The position numbers and the translations under genes are program-made. From the NCBI GenBank assembly GCA_037951105.1, contig JBAMJV010001834.1, positions 91,001-155,000 on the forward strand: 64,000 bases of DNA. The letters are read 5' to 3'. Positions 34,750-46,560 of the stretch are shown here, piece after piece; within the stretch, counting starts at the first letter, position 1, and every line of letters starts with the position of its first letter. The DNA comes from Echinarachnius parma. Taxonomy: Eukaryota; Echinodermata; Echinoidea; Clypeasteroida; Echinarachniidae. The notes below the pieces were generated by a model, which did no database searches, was not told where the DNA came from, and saw only the letters and a list, made by a program, of their open reading frames with translations.

Positions 34750-35362
34750 TAGGATGGCTAAACTATTTAGTTTCGGGACAAGATTATACGAATTTCAAAA
34801 TTACTTCACTTTCGAGCAATGTTTATTCTCAATTTTGTCCATTTTCATGTTTTATTTTTTCCACCACTGGAAATTCCATTTGTATCATTACATATATTTA
34901 AAAATATAATGTAAAACAAAACATACAATACATACTCGACAACTTAATAAATCGTATAGGTCTAGTATACAAAATAAATATAAGAGATATCACATAAAGT
35001 AACATGTTAATGCATATTAGTTATTACAACAGATATAATATTTACTTGTGGGTGGAACTAACGGCGTTCATTTTCTAGTAAAAAATTATTGAAATAGTTC
35101 AATTTTCAGACATACATTATATGTAATAAGTGTGCAAAGGGAGAAGGGTGACATTCTGGATACAGAAGTCAACTTCCTCCCCCGCAGAGAAAAACAATCC
35201 TCCGTATAAATGTATACGCCCTTCGTTAAAATTTGGATTTGTGGGGGCTAATATTAATAGTCCATGTTCTATTATTTCACAGGGAATTTTATCTGAAAGA
35301 TATGTTTTGTTTCAATATTTAATTCTATCATATACTTTTGAAAATGAGCCGCTTCATAAACT
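34750..35362. other. No gene seen
   Basis: AT-rich, no supported feature before the GATA microsatellite. Confidence 0.6.
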
Positions 35363-35848
<486 letters not shown>

Positions 35849-36074
35849 CGACCGGCGAAAATATTTTAGGCGACTGGTCAAAATTAGAATAGATTCATGC
35901 TGATGTATAATCAATATCGATTCGTACTCCTATATTAACGAAATCAATTTAATATATCAATTTCATTTCGATGGCGCAAGGTTTGTTAATTTCCGCTTGG
36001 TTCTGATGACAATTCTTAATTTGATATTTTATTTTATACCTATAAAGTATAATATCGCATACAAAACCAAGACT

Positions 36075-36816
36075 AGTCTCATTCTACATGTTTTAGCTGA
36101 TCATGCGCAGTCCGATATGAATTTGTTTCCCATCAATATAAATATGGAATCATTATAGGATGGATACAGTGGCGTAACGTGCCTGAGGGGGATTCGGTGC
36201 TGCATAGGCGTTTTTGTTCGTTTTCTTTTTCTTTCTTTTTCTTTTTTTTTTTTGGGGGGGGGGGGAGAGGGGGTGGGCTCACACTTTATATTCTGTTATT
36301 TTTTACTCTCTTTAACCCTCCCCGTATATAGCAGTACGCCATTGTGTGTACCTATTTGGAGTAGCTATAGAGTGTTATCCCAGGAGGAGGTGCACATGCA
36401 GAGTTTGCAGAGATTCCCATACACGAGAGAACAATTATGTTGGGATGGGCTGCCCCCCCCCCCCCCCCCCCCACCCCCCATGGAACCCCTGCAACATATG
36501 TGCAAGATAACACTCTAGATATTAAAAAAAAAAAACATTCGGGGGCTACTTTTCAAGCTCGCCTGCATGACAGAGCACTCTGTAATTTATTTTGCATTGA
36601 ACTCTATGTATGCACATTTATTACGGGGGAACTTTTATGATTTTCGGTGGCCTTTTTCGGCATTTTGGGGCCTAATTCGCCCTGAGCCCCTGTGTATTGT
36701 GCACTGCAGTGGCGTACAACTATATACAGGGAGTGGATGGAGAGTGAAAAATAAAGAAATATAAAGTGTTTGCCCCCCCCCCCCCCCCCCCCAAAAAAAA
36801 TAATAATAAATACAAA

Positions 36817-36847
<31 letters not shown>

Positions 36848-37026
36848 AATAAATAAATAAATAAAATAAAATTGTCGCCTCGTGCAGCCCCGACTCCCCA
36901 TCGGTAAACCCATGCTACGCCATACCCATACTAGTCCATCCTATAATGATTCCACATCGATTGGAAACAAATATCGGACTACGCATGATCAGCTAAAACA
37001 GTCATGTAAAATGAGACTAGTCTTGG
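36075..37026. repeat. Compound inverted repeat with about 100-bp arms
   Basis: The left arm (about 36066-36165, containing CATGCGCAGTCCGATATGAA) is mirrored by about 36928-37026 (ATATCGGACTACGCATGATC). The roughly 760-bp loop holds CAGTGGCGTA-type termini (36170, 36717), dispersed repeat H (36540-36690), a T/G-run junction (36241-36267) and two C runs. Confidence 0.78.
36540..36690 (+). repeat. Dispersed repeat H, copy 3
   Basis: GGGGGCTACTTTTCAAGCTC, CTGCATGACAGAG, ACTTTTATGATTTTCGG and CGCCCTGAGCCCC match copies 1 and 2. Confidence 0.75.
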
Positions 37027-37245
37027 TTCGGTATATATATTTAAGTATACAATAAAACATTACATGTCAAAAAGAAAATTAGTATAACAAATTATATATA
37101 ATTGTAACGTAAATATCAGTAAGTCATTCGAAAATCGTCTTCAATTTTCTCGCAGATTTAAATGGGTATAGTAGAATGTATTGTTTCGGAATTGTTAATA
37201 AATACAACATTTATATATTTTCTTTCAAAACGGTTTTATTCAAGG

Positions 37246-37320
37246 GTCTTTGTGGCTCAATGGTTGAGCACCTGTCTATAGCAATCCGGAAAGTCTCGGG
37301 TTCGATTCCCGGCGAAGCCT
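37246..37320 (+). pseudogene. tRNA-like sequence (tRNA pseudogene or SINE head)
   Basis: The D-arm GGCTCAATGGTTGAGC forms a GCTC/GAGC stem. The T-arm is CGGGTTCGATTCCCG, and the acceptor GTCTTTG pairs with CGAAGCC at six of seven positions counting one wobble. The middle arm does not form a five-pair anticodon stem, so no amino-acid identity can be given. A T7 run follows directly (Pol III terminator-like). A truncated duplicate lies at 37515-37562. Confidence 0.6.
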
Positions 37321-37514
37321 TTTTTTCTTTGCTCATTTTCAATCATTTAAAATATTTCTAGTCAGTTTCCTCTATGTTTGAATTCATTTACTAAAAAGCT
37401 GCATCACTTCGTGAGATCCCGCGCACTTTCTTTAGAAAAGTTGATTTAGTGTCCGTTTTATATAGCCCCTGACTAATCGAGCAATGAAAAGGGTTTCATG
37501 GGAACGTCCCGCGC

Positions 37515-37562
37515 ATTCAAGGGTCTTTGTGGCTCAATGGTATAGCAATCCGATTTATAGCA
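37515..37562 (+). repeat. Truncated duplicate of the tRNA-like sequence
   Basis: CAAGGGTCTTTGTGGCTCAA is identical to 37241-37260. It then jumps to TATAGCAATCCG, so the D-arm 3' strand is deleted and the T-arm is absent. Confidence 0.85.
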
Positions 37563-38000
37563 AGGTGGTTTTTCTTTGTAATGGGTATATGATGATAATA
37601 ATAATCCACAGAGATACATAGAAAGCAGAATGCATGGAAATAAGATGGGCCTGAGAGTTGGACTATATACGAAACATTTTTTTTTTTTTTCAATCGAAGT
37701 TTTATCACTTTGAACTTTCATATTGTATTATCCTTGTTTAGCATGGAAATGTTTTACTGAACTTAGGAAGATGTCTGCAAAAAGGAGGACATTCATGCTA
37801 TTGTATGCAGGCTGTATGCAAATTAGGGGCAACCATCTTGGATTTCAGGGTGTTTTGCCTATATGGCACTTGCAAACGAGTACCGGAGATGGATTCCTTG
37901 CCCCAAATTACCCTAGCATATATAATTGTTTTGATCACTATTGTACTATTCCTAAATAGAAAATGACCCCTGACCTTATTTCAGAAATATGCAAATTAGC

Positions 38001-38948
38001 TTAAAGGGATAGTTGAGTATTGGTCAAACTTAACTTTAGTAACCAAAACCTGCACCATTACGGTACAAAGTAATAGTTATAACTTCACCATGCTCGAAAA
38101 GTATACACAATTACACACGACTAAGTAAAACCCCTGTTATCATTCAAAAAGAGCCGTTACAACTAAAGAGGGCGCTATTTAAAAAAAATCATTGGTTTTA
38201 GCCTTTTTTCATACAAAATTGTGCATTTAATTTTTGTTAAAATAATGATTCAATAGAGATATCATCAACGAATTTTTAAAATCCTATTCTGATTTATTTC
38301 AAAGTAGTCTTCGAGCATTTTTTGAAATTTTTCTAAAAAGTCTAAATATCGCCCGGTGATTGCCGGTGAAGAACATTTTGAATACAAATATATTTATGGA
38401 TATTTCAGCCGTTTCTGAACCTATTTTGATCAAATAAAGTTTATTCTGACATTAAAATTGTATGTTCTTTCGAATTTGACAGTCAGTTTTTCATTATCTC
38501 GCAAGGTGTTGATGATGTACCGCATTGTAAATTTGCATGCTGATGCACTCCAAAACCACCTGTCACCAGTCCGAACATCCCACCGAGGTCATCAACAGCA
38601 GTTCCAGATACCATTTGCAAGAACTTTGGTCTACCAGAAGTCATTCTATCCTGACACCATTAGACTCTGGAACCTGCTTCCGGATCATATAATCAACTGT
38701 ACCTCTGCTGACCATTTCAGGCAGAAGGTACAGAGCATTCAACTCCGATAAATGGGGAACCCAGTCTTTTTAGCTGCACATAGAATTATGTAGAAGATTT
38801 TTAAAATCACACTGTACATTCACTGCACCAGACCAGCCAAACAGTACGTTGATACACCAGATGGTGGCCTGTACTTTACCCGGAAAAAGAAAGAAGAAAA
38901 AAATCTGGGGGCACTTCGGGAAATACCAATACTCAACACTACCTTTAA
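38001..38948. mobile_element. Family B (TTAA) MITE, interrupted by a retrotransposon fragment
   Basis: Starts TTAAAGGGATAGTTGAGTAT and ends AACACTACCTTTAA. Family B sequence runs to about 38500 and resumes near 38915; the middle is the non-LTR fragment listed next. Confidence 0.8.
38503..38915 (+). pseudogene. Non-LTR retrotransposon fragment: C-terminus of a reverse transcriptase ORF
   Basis: The open frame to the stop at 38749-38751 encodes MMYRIVNLHADALQ and the typical C-terminal end motif SFYPDTIRLWNLLP (38641-38682), followed by a DHFRQKVQ helix. This block closes the reverse-transcriptase ORF of many jockey/CR1/Rex-type elements. Only about 80 codons plus a 3' flank remain, so this is a 5'-truncated, dead insertion in a MITE. 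Confidence 0.75.
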
Positions 38949-39117
38949 TTATCTTTATAGTGCTTGTAAAAAAAAAGTTGCCCAAGGTTGCCAAGTTGGC
39001 AACATCCCTGAATTTTTAAAAGAAACCATTCCATGAATAATTAAAAAACATTGTACTAAGAAACGTCTCCAGGTCCTAGAAATATCTACAGGACTGTAAG
39101 TTGTGTTGATACCCAGG

Positions 39118-41405
39118 CGCGCCGGAAGCACTTTTGGATTGGGGGGGCAAAACCCCAAGGGGGCTCACAATTTGTGTGTGATGGGGCTCATGTCCAACCA
39201 CACTCTCGGTTGCCAACTTTGAGCCAGATGTGAGAGTGAGACATTGCGAGGGAGCGAAGCGACTGAGCGGGGGGAGGGTGTGGGAGGGGGGTGTCCCCCC
39301 TCCCACGGTAGGGAGCTTTTGCATTTTTGGACTTGAAATTGTGCAATCTGGTGCATACCTAGATAGGAAATTCGGCTGTATTTTGGAAACCGTGAAATGA
39401 TTTGATCGACCCGAAATTTTTCACGTAGAAAACAAATAATTGACACACTAATAAATATGTACCCCAATACACACACACAACAACATAAACCATAATTATG
39501 CAACATTATGTATGATCCAACAACACACAGCCAATAATGAGTCCCGAGGGAGCGAAGCGCCTGAGGGCTGGTGCACATAGGCGCCGGAAGTGGGGTGGCA
39601 AGGGGGGGGGGGGGGCGGCCGCCCCCCCCCCCCCAATCCAAAAAGAGTGGGAAAGACAAAATCAAATGTATGAGCTGACATTCAAAAACTAGTTTATACA
39701 TCCATTTTCAATTTTCGCTGCGCGCTTCGCGCGCGAACAGTTTATCTCAGTTTGTTGTAAACATCAGATGAGAGCATAGACATTTTATTATTTTTTTGTT
39801 TAACTCGGATTCTAAATTTCCTTCACAGGTATGGCATGAAGTGCACCAAATTGCACCATTTCAAGTTTAGAAATGCAAAATCTTCCCCGTGGGAGGGGGA
39901 TATCCCCTCCCAAACCCTCCCCCTCCGGCTCTGCCCAAGCCCGGTCGGTCGCTTCGCTCCCTCGGGATTCATTATTGCCTGTAGACCATGTTGTTGGATC
40001 ATACATGCGCCATATGGTTCATGTTGGAACTGTGACACTAAATACAATATTTATGTGTGAGTTTGGGTGCATATTTATTAGTGCGTCAATTATTTGTTTT
40101 CTTCGTGAAAAATATATCAAATCATAACACGCTTTCCCAGATACAGTTAATCTTAAGCCCGAATTTCCTATCTAGGTATGCACCAGCCCTCAGGCGCTTC
40201 GCTCCCTCGGGACTCATTATTGGCTGTGTGTTGTTGGATCATACATAATGTTGCATAATTATGGTTTATGTTGTTGTGTGTTTTGGGGTACATATTTATT
40301 GGTGTGTCAATTATTTGTTTTTTACGTGAAAAATATATTAAAACTTTCTGGTCGATCATATCACGCTTTCCCAAATACAGCCGAATTTCCTATCTAGGTA
40401 AGCACCAGATTGCACAATTTCAAGTCAAAAAATGCAAAAGCTCCCTACCGTGGGAGGGGGGACACCCCCCTCCCACACCCTCCCCCCGCTCAGTCGCTTC
40501 GCTCCCTCGCAATGTCTCACTCTCACATCTGGCTCAAAGTTGGCAACCCAGAGTGTGGTTGGGCATGAGCCCCTACACACAAAAATTGTGAGCCCCCTTG
40601 GGGTTTTGCCCCCCCCCCCAATCCAAAACTGCTCCCGGCGCGCCTACTGGTGCAGGGAGGAAGGGGGAGGGTTTGGGAGGGGTATCCCCATCCTACAGTA
40701 AGAAAGATCTTGCATTTATGGACTTGAAATTGTGCAATCTGGTGCATACCTAGATAGGAAATTCGGGCTTAAGATTAACTGTATCTGGGAAAGCGTGTTA
40801 TGATTTGATATATTTTTCACGAAGAAAACAAATAATTGACGCACTAATAAATATGCACCCAAACTCACACATAAATATTGTATTTAGTGTCATACACAGT
40901 TCCAACATGAACCATATGGCGCATGTATGATCCAACAACATAGCCTACAGGCAATAATGAATCCCGAGGGAGCGAAGCGACCGACCGGGCTTGGGCAGAG
41001 CCAGAGGTGGAGGGTTTGGGAGGGGGTATCCCCCTCCCACGGGGAAGATTTTGCATTTATAAACTTGAAATGGTGCAATTTGGTGCACTTCATGCCATAC
41101 CTGTGAAGGAAATTTAGAATCCGAGTTAAACCAAAAAAGAATAAAATGTCCATGCTCTTATCAGATGTTTACAACAAACTGAGCAGCGAAAATTGAAAAT
41201 GGATGTATAAACTAGTTTTTGAACGTCAGCTCATACATTTGATTTTTGTTTTCCCACTCTTTTTTTTTTGGGGGGGGGGGGGAGGGGGGCTTTTGGGGGG
41301 GGGGGCAAAATTGCGTTTTGCCCCCCCCCACCCCACTTTTTGGATTGGGGGGGGGGGGGGGGGGGCGGCCGCCCCCCTGTCACCCCACTTCCGGCGCCTA
41401 TGCAT
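39118..41405. mobile_element. Large compound palindrome, family C (GGCGCCGGAAGTGG termini)
   Basis: Four blocks alternate. Block X' (39118-39570) is the inverted copy of X (about 40190-40648). Block E (39578-40185), starting CATAGGCGCCGGAAGTGGGG, is inverted at about 40735-41405. Shared words include GAGGGAGCGAAGCGAC, ATTGACACACTAATAAATAT and CTTGAAAT.GTGCAAT.TGGTGCA. Several G/C runs mark block edges. No transposase was seen. Confidence 0.82.
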
Positions 41406-41870
41406 GTAGGTGTGAGGTTAATGACGATAAAGGACAGGGTAACACAGATTACAGACATCAAAGAGGTGGGGCGATGCATCCCCCTCATCCTCCGTTGTCT
41501 ACGCCCCTGTTTGACGATATACGATGTTATGGAACCTGTTTTTTTTTTATGGTACTTGATTATGACGCCCACTATCTTGTTTTCTTTTAGGTTATCAATA
41601 TACACTGTTTGATGAAATTCGTCTATAAAGTTCACTTGTTTATAGCGGCCACATATCTATTTTCCCTTGGGTGGTGAGCGTACAAACGATATTTTGGGAC
41701 TTGTCTATGGAGGTCACCTGATTGTAGCGGCCAATTAGTTTTCTCTTGTACACAGGTTTCGTCTAGTAAAACCGCTGTGGCTAAATATCCATAGAGCTAT
41801 AATTACAGCCGTATGGAATCTTTCATACGGTATGCAGGCGATGGCCATCACAGTGGTCAGTGTAGGCGAT

Positions 41871-42305
41871 CGTTAGACCAAATGAGAATTAGACTAAATG
41901 GTCATTAGCCGAAATAGTGTTTAGACGAAATGGCATTAGACGACCTGCTTTTGTGGAAAATAGACCTATTGGTATTAGACGAAATGGTAATAGACCAAAT
42001 GGTAATAGACTAAATGGATATTAGACCAAATGGTTATAGACCAAACGGTAATTAGACGAATTGCATATAGACCAAGTGAAGAGTAGCCTAACTGAGAATT
42101 AGACGAACTGGTATTAGACGAAGTGATAATAGACGAAACGAGGAAAAAAAAAGTAGACGAAGTGACAATTGGCCCATTTGGTGATTAGACGAAACGGCAA
42201 TTGCCTAAATGGGCATTAGACCTAGTGATGATTAGACCAAATGGGTTGAGACGAAGTGGAGTTAGACGAACTGAGGATTAGACCAAGCGGTATTAGACCA
42301 AGTGA
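41871..42305 (+). repeat. Irregular array of 16-18-bp units (TTAGACSAAATGG-like)
   Basis: About 25 degenerate units of the form TAGAC-C/G/T-AA-.TGG, spaced 14-22 bp. They differ mostly at the base after TAGAC and in a short spacer. The array ends where the duplicated 165-bp segment begins (GCTTCCTGTACCCTACGTGC). Confidence 0.88.
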
Positions 42306-43020
42306 ATATAAACCGCTTCCTGTACCCTACGTGCATGGCGTACATGTTTTTTTTCTTTTTCGGCGGAGGCTGTTTGCCACATATATTCTTCTTGTCTTTG
42401 AAAGTGAGCTTAAAGGGATAGTTGAGTTTTGGTAGAGAGGGCGCTAGACTACTTATTTTGTTGTGAGGTAATGAAAAACTGAGTGTAAAATTTGAAAGAG
42501 CATAATATTTAAATAATAAAATCATCTTTGTTTGATCAAAATCGGTTCAGAGACGGCTGAAATATCCATAAATATAACAATTTGTAATAAACCTGGGGCC
42601 CCAGGTTTATTAGAGAATTTTGAACCAGCCGTTACAAATTCAAAAAAATGCTTCCTCTTTTCCAAAAGTTACAAAATAGGTATTAAATAGTTGTTGGTTA
42701 TTTCTCTATCTAATCACTATTTCAACAAAGCATCACATGCACAATATTTTATTCAAAATGGTTGAAACCGATGAGTGTTTAGAGAGCGCCCTCTTACGTT
42801 TTAACGGCTCTTTTTTTAATGATAACATGATCTTTACTACGTCATTTGTAATGTTGTGTTCCTTTCTAGTTATAACTATTAGTTTGTAATGTAATGATGC
42901 AGGTTTTGGTTACTAAAATTCAGTTTCACCAAAACTCAACTATCCCTTTAATGCGGTCGAAATTAGCTGATTTTCTCCCAAATGTGATGATTCCGCTCAA
43001 ATATGAGGTCCTTTTAATTG
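42306..43020 (+). repeat. Duplicated segment, copy 1, split by a family B MITE
   Basis: 42316-42409 plus 42952-43012 match 43472-43637 as one continuous stretch (GCTTCCTGTACCCTACGTGC to AATATGAGGTCC). Copy 1 contains the MITE; copy 2 is empty. Confidence 0.92.
42414..42947. mobile_element. Family B (TTAA) MITE with paralogous empty site
   Basis: Ends AGGGATAGTTGAGTTTTGGT and the complement, flanked by TTAA at 42410-42413 and 42948-42951. The empty copy at 43565-43568 reads TAAA between the same flanks. Confidence 0.9.
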
Positions 43021-43471
43021 TACCGGACGATAATGTGTGACAAATTTATAAAATTGAATGAAAGTGTTACTTAAAATGGACAAGAAAACCTATAATATAG
43101 GTCTTCCCATCCATTTTCAAACAATCGACATTCAATTTCATTAATTGCTTAATTCAATTTCGTCTCGAGAAGTCAGTAACGTGCAATTGCTACATTTGAT
43201 TTAGTCATTTATTATTTAATTTGGTCAATGACCATTCAACTTTAAAATTTGGTCATTCTATTTTGTCACAATATAAAATAAAAATATAAGCTACTATAGT
43301 TCAAATCGTTTTCAGATCTGATATTTATGCTTGCTATCATGTGTAATTTATTTTAAGCCTGTAAATGAGACAAACCACAAATTGCGTGCAGTACTATGAC
43401 ATTCAAACACTCGATCGAGGTCGAATTAACAAGCCGCGTTATTTGCTTTCGAGTTAGTAAAGGTTGATTGC
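43021..43471. other. No gene seen
   Basis: AT-rich spacer between the two copies of the duplicated segment. Confidence 0.6.
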
Positions 43472-43637
43472 TAGCTTCCTGTACCCTACGTGCATGACGT
43501 ACATTTTTTTTCTTTTCCGGCGGAGGCTGTTTGCCACATACATCCTTCTTGTCTTTGAAAGCGAGCTAAATGTGGCCGAAATTAGCTGATTTTCTCCCAA
43601 ATGTGATGATTCCGCTCAAATATGAGGTCCCTTTTCT
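43472..43637 (+). repeat. Duplicated segment, copy 2 (empty site)
   Basis: Same order as copy 1, with GAAAGCGAGCTAAATGTGGC where copy 1 carries the family B insertion. Confidence 0.92.
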
Positions 43638-44001
43638 CTTCGAATATCACTGTTTCCATAGTACCTTATAATGTACATTCATATAGAATTAAAATTGTAA
43701 TTACAATTTATATATATTTTTAATGAAATACCAGTACACAAGAAGGCCCTCATGCCCTTGAGACTCAAGTTACTCGTGGCAGCACGATGTCTGAAAGAAA
43801 AAAATCGAAAGAGGTTGAACCATGAACCTACTGGTTGAACTAACTCTTTGTTTGCAAACGATTAAGTTACATCCCACATGATTTACTCTCGAGTACAGGT
43901 GCAGACGGTTGCGTGACTACACTGTACGCAGCGAGGTCTTCCCACCTCTCTGCTGTACGTGTGCCATAAATATTGTCACCCCTTTGATAATTGTTACTGC
44001 C

Positions 44002-44443
44002 ATAGGCGCCGGAAGTGGGGTGGCAGGGGGGCGGCCGCCCCCCCCCCCCCCCAATCCAAAGAGAGGGGGAGGGTTTGGGAGGGGGTATCCCCCTCCCACA
44101 GGGAAGATTTTGCATTTCTAAACTTGAAATGGTGCAATTTGGTGCACTTCATGCCATACCTGTGAAGGAAATTTAGAATCCGAGTTAAACAAAAAATAAT
44201 AAAATGTCTATGCTCTCATCAGATGTTTACAACAAACTGAGATAAACTGTTCGCGAAAATTCAGCGAAAATTGAAAATGGATGTATAAACTAGTTTTTGA
44301 ACGTCAGCTCATACATTTGATTTTGTCTTTCCCACTCTTTTTTTTTTTTTTTGGGGGGGGGGGGGGAGGGGGGGCTTTTTTGGGGGGGGCAAAATTGCGT
44401 TTTGCCCCCCCACTTTTTGGATTGGGGGGGGGGGGGCGGGCCG

Positions 44444-44476
<33 letters not shown>

Positions 44477-44510
44477 TGCCACCCTGGCCACTTCCGGCGC
44501 CTATGCACAG
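44002..44510. mobile_element. Short family C element
   Basis: CATAGGCGCCGGAAGTGGGG at the left and CCACTTCCGGCGCCTATG at the right, with C/G runs inside both ends. The interior (ACTTGAAATGGTGCAATTTG, CCATACCTGTGAAGGAAATT) matches block E of the large compound palindrome. Confidence 0.85.
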
Positions 44511-44694
44511 TAAAGTATACTATTCATCCACTGAGATCCAGTAAAAATAATAAAATAATAATAATAATAAAAAGAACGGAAAAAAGAGGAGAAGGGTTTG
44601 GGAAGATGGTGATGATAATGATGATGATTATTACAATTAATATTATCAGGAGGAGGAGGAGGAGGAGGGTGATGATGATGATGTTGAGGATGAT

Positions 44695-44870
44695 CAGTGG
44701 CGTCGCGTGGTCGGACTGATGGGAGGGGTGTGGCCGGGGGCGGGGGTGGGTGGGGGCACAACATTATAATATGTTTGTTTTAAAATTGATTTGACATGAT
44801 TTTAATCCTTATGTTTGTATTGTTTTGTCAAATTAAGTGCCCCACTTCCCCCCATATAGCTACGCCACTG
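44695..44870. mobile_element. CAGTGGCGT-ended MITE in a GAT repeat, copy 1
   Basis: Inverted ends CAGTGGCGTCGCG and TAGCTACGCCACTG, embedded in GAT/GAGGA trinucleotide repeats. The left 26 bp (through GGTCGGACTGAT) are identical to copy 2. Confidence 0.75.
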
Positions 44871-45195
44871 TTGAGATGATGATGATGATGACGATGACGA
44901 TGTTGACGATGATGATGATGATGATGCATTATCATTACGATGACGATGATGACGATGATGATGATGATGATGCATTATCACTAGCCCGGTGGTAGGGCTA
45001 GATTAGTCACAGAAGATGCTGTATTTGATTTCCTTTTATGTTATTTTATATATGTAGCCTACATGTACACTCTCTGGGATAGCACCTTTCAGTTGCACTA
45101 GATATAGTAATTAATACGCAGTATAGTATGCTGAACCTTTCTTTCTTCTACTTCAATTTCTTACAGCGCATAGAGACATATTGTTTTGCGCGTTA

Positions 45196-45203
45196 TAAAT
45201 ACC

Positions 45204-45276
<73 letters not shown>
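45196..45276 (+). repeat. (ATT)n microsatellite
   Basis: About 25 uninterrupted ATT units. Confidence 0.97.
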
Positions 45277-45339
45277 GATAAGGACGATGAGGAGCAGGAG
45301 GATCGAGGAGGAGGCCGTGATGATGATGAGGAGGATCAT

Positions 45340-45463
45340 CAGTGGCGTCGCGTGGTCGGACTGATATGTTTGTCTTTATTTTGTCATGAATTTAACCTTT
45401 GTTTTATTGTCAAATTATTAGGGGGACGACGCCCCAACCCCCTCCCCCGTAGCTACGCCACTG
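45340..45463. mobile_element. CAGTGGCGT-ended MITE in a GAT repeat, copy 2
   Basis: Same ends as copy 1 with a shorter interior, again flanked by GAGGAT and GAT repeats. A local duplication of repeat plus MITE, about 645 bp apart, is the simplest explanation. Confidence 0.75.
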
Positions 45464-45466
45464 ATT

Positions 45467-45500
<34 letters not shown>

Positions 45501-45610
45501 CGATGACGATGACGATGTTGACGATAAGGAATTTCTGGTCGCATATTGTGCCTATCATATGCACATGTGTAATTAATTGGCATCTGTACACGCACGTGTC
45601 CAGTGGACAG

Positions 45611-45700
45611 TTTAAAGGGATAGTTGAGTATTGGTCAAACTTAACTTTAGTAACCAAAACCGGCACCATTACGGTACACTGAGTAATAGTTATAACGATT
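45611..45700. mobile_element. Family B MITE, left-end fragment
   Basis: TTTAAAGGGATAGTTGAGTA to TAATAGTTATAAC matches the first 90 bp of the 38.0-kb copy. Confidence 0.85.
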
Positions 45701-46040
45701 GATTAAATTGATTAAATTGGTTAAGTGCCAACGATACTATTTTGCCAAACCACGTCCACGTAATAAATTATTGATACTCAGTATATAGTAGGCCTACTCC
45801 GCGCAAATGTTGAGAAACTAACCGGCTGTTCAAACATCAGATAGAAGGACGCGATTTTATGATACAATGTACTTATAATTATTTTAATAAATGTTCACTC
45901 TTTTGTACACATATAATTATCATTTATAATTATGTACTGAAACTACGTTTGAAAAATATATACGAAAATCTGTTGAATTCCTTACACTCGATGTAATAAT
46001 GAACCCGGAATATTCAATCCCATAATTATTAGATACTAAC

Positions 46041-46186
46041 ATGGGCGTAAATTTGTTCGGAAAGCACAATGCATTGGGGGGTGGGGGTGGGGGGGTGGGG
46101 GGAGGGGGGGGGGGGGGGGGCGAGCAATTGTTCACAAACAATGCTCGCCCCTCCAATGCATTGTGTTTTACGAACAGATTTACGCC
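46041..46186. mobile_element. Palindromic MITE (TTCGGAAAGCACAATG family, copy 2)
   Basis: Arms ATGGGCGTAAATTTGTTCGG and its complement, CACAATGCATTGG mirrored, and a G-rich centre. Its inner arms equal those at 30017-30122, but its outer ends are the ATGGGCGT type seen at 13124 and 52238. Confidence 0.85.
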
Positions 46187-46479
46187 AGTGGACACTAAAA
46201 TACTTGAATCGAAATGTGATAGCTATCTTAGGTGACCAGCCAAAGTCAATCTATAAGCTGTCTGAAGTTTATTGTCGTTATAAAAGTTGGTTTTATGCAT
46301 TGACCTGCTCAGGATTGCAGCCTTGAGTGACCATAGGCGACCGAGTTGATGCCTTGGTCGCTCAAGCGCTAATTTTGTGTCCATAAGCCAAAAATTCGAA
46401 GCCGAGACCAAGTAATTTCAAAATTTTCGAGCCCGAGACCAGAGATCTGCACAAATTGACCGGGTTTGTGTCGTTCAAG

Positions 46480-46560
46480 ACCAGGTTTTAGTCGGTCGAG
46501 ACCAGATTTTAGTCGGTCGAGACCATGTTTCGGACGGTCGAGACCGCTTAAAAGTAGCCT
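46480..46560 (+). repeat. Short tandem repeat, about 23-26-bp unit
   Basis: GGTCGAGACCAGATTTTAGT-like units, about three and a half copies, each with GGTCGAGACC palindromes. Confidence 0.8.

Noticed and set aside
37246-37320. Functional tRNA gene
   Set aside because: The anticodon stem does not form and one acceptor pair is mismatched, so it is kept only as tRNA-like.
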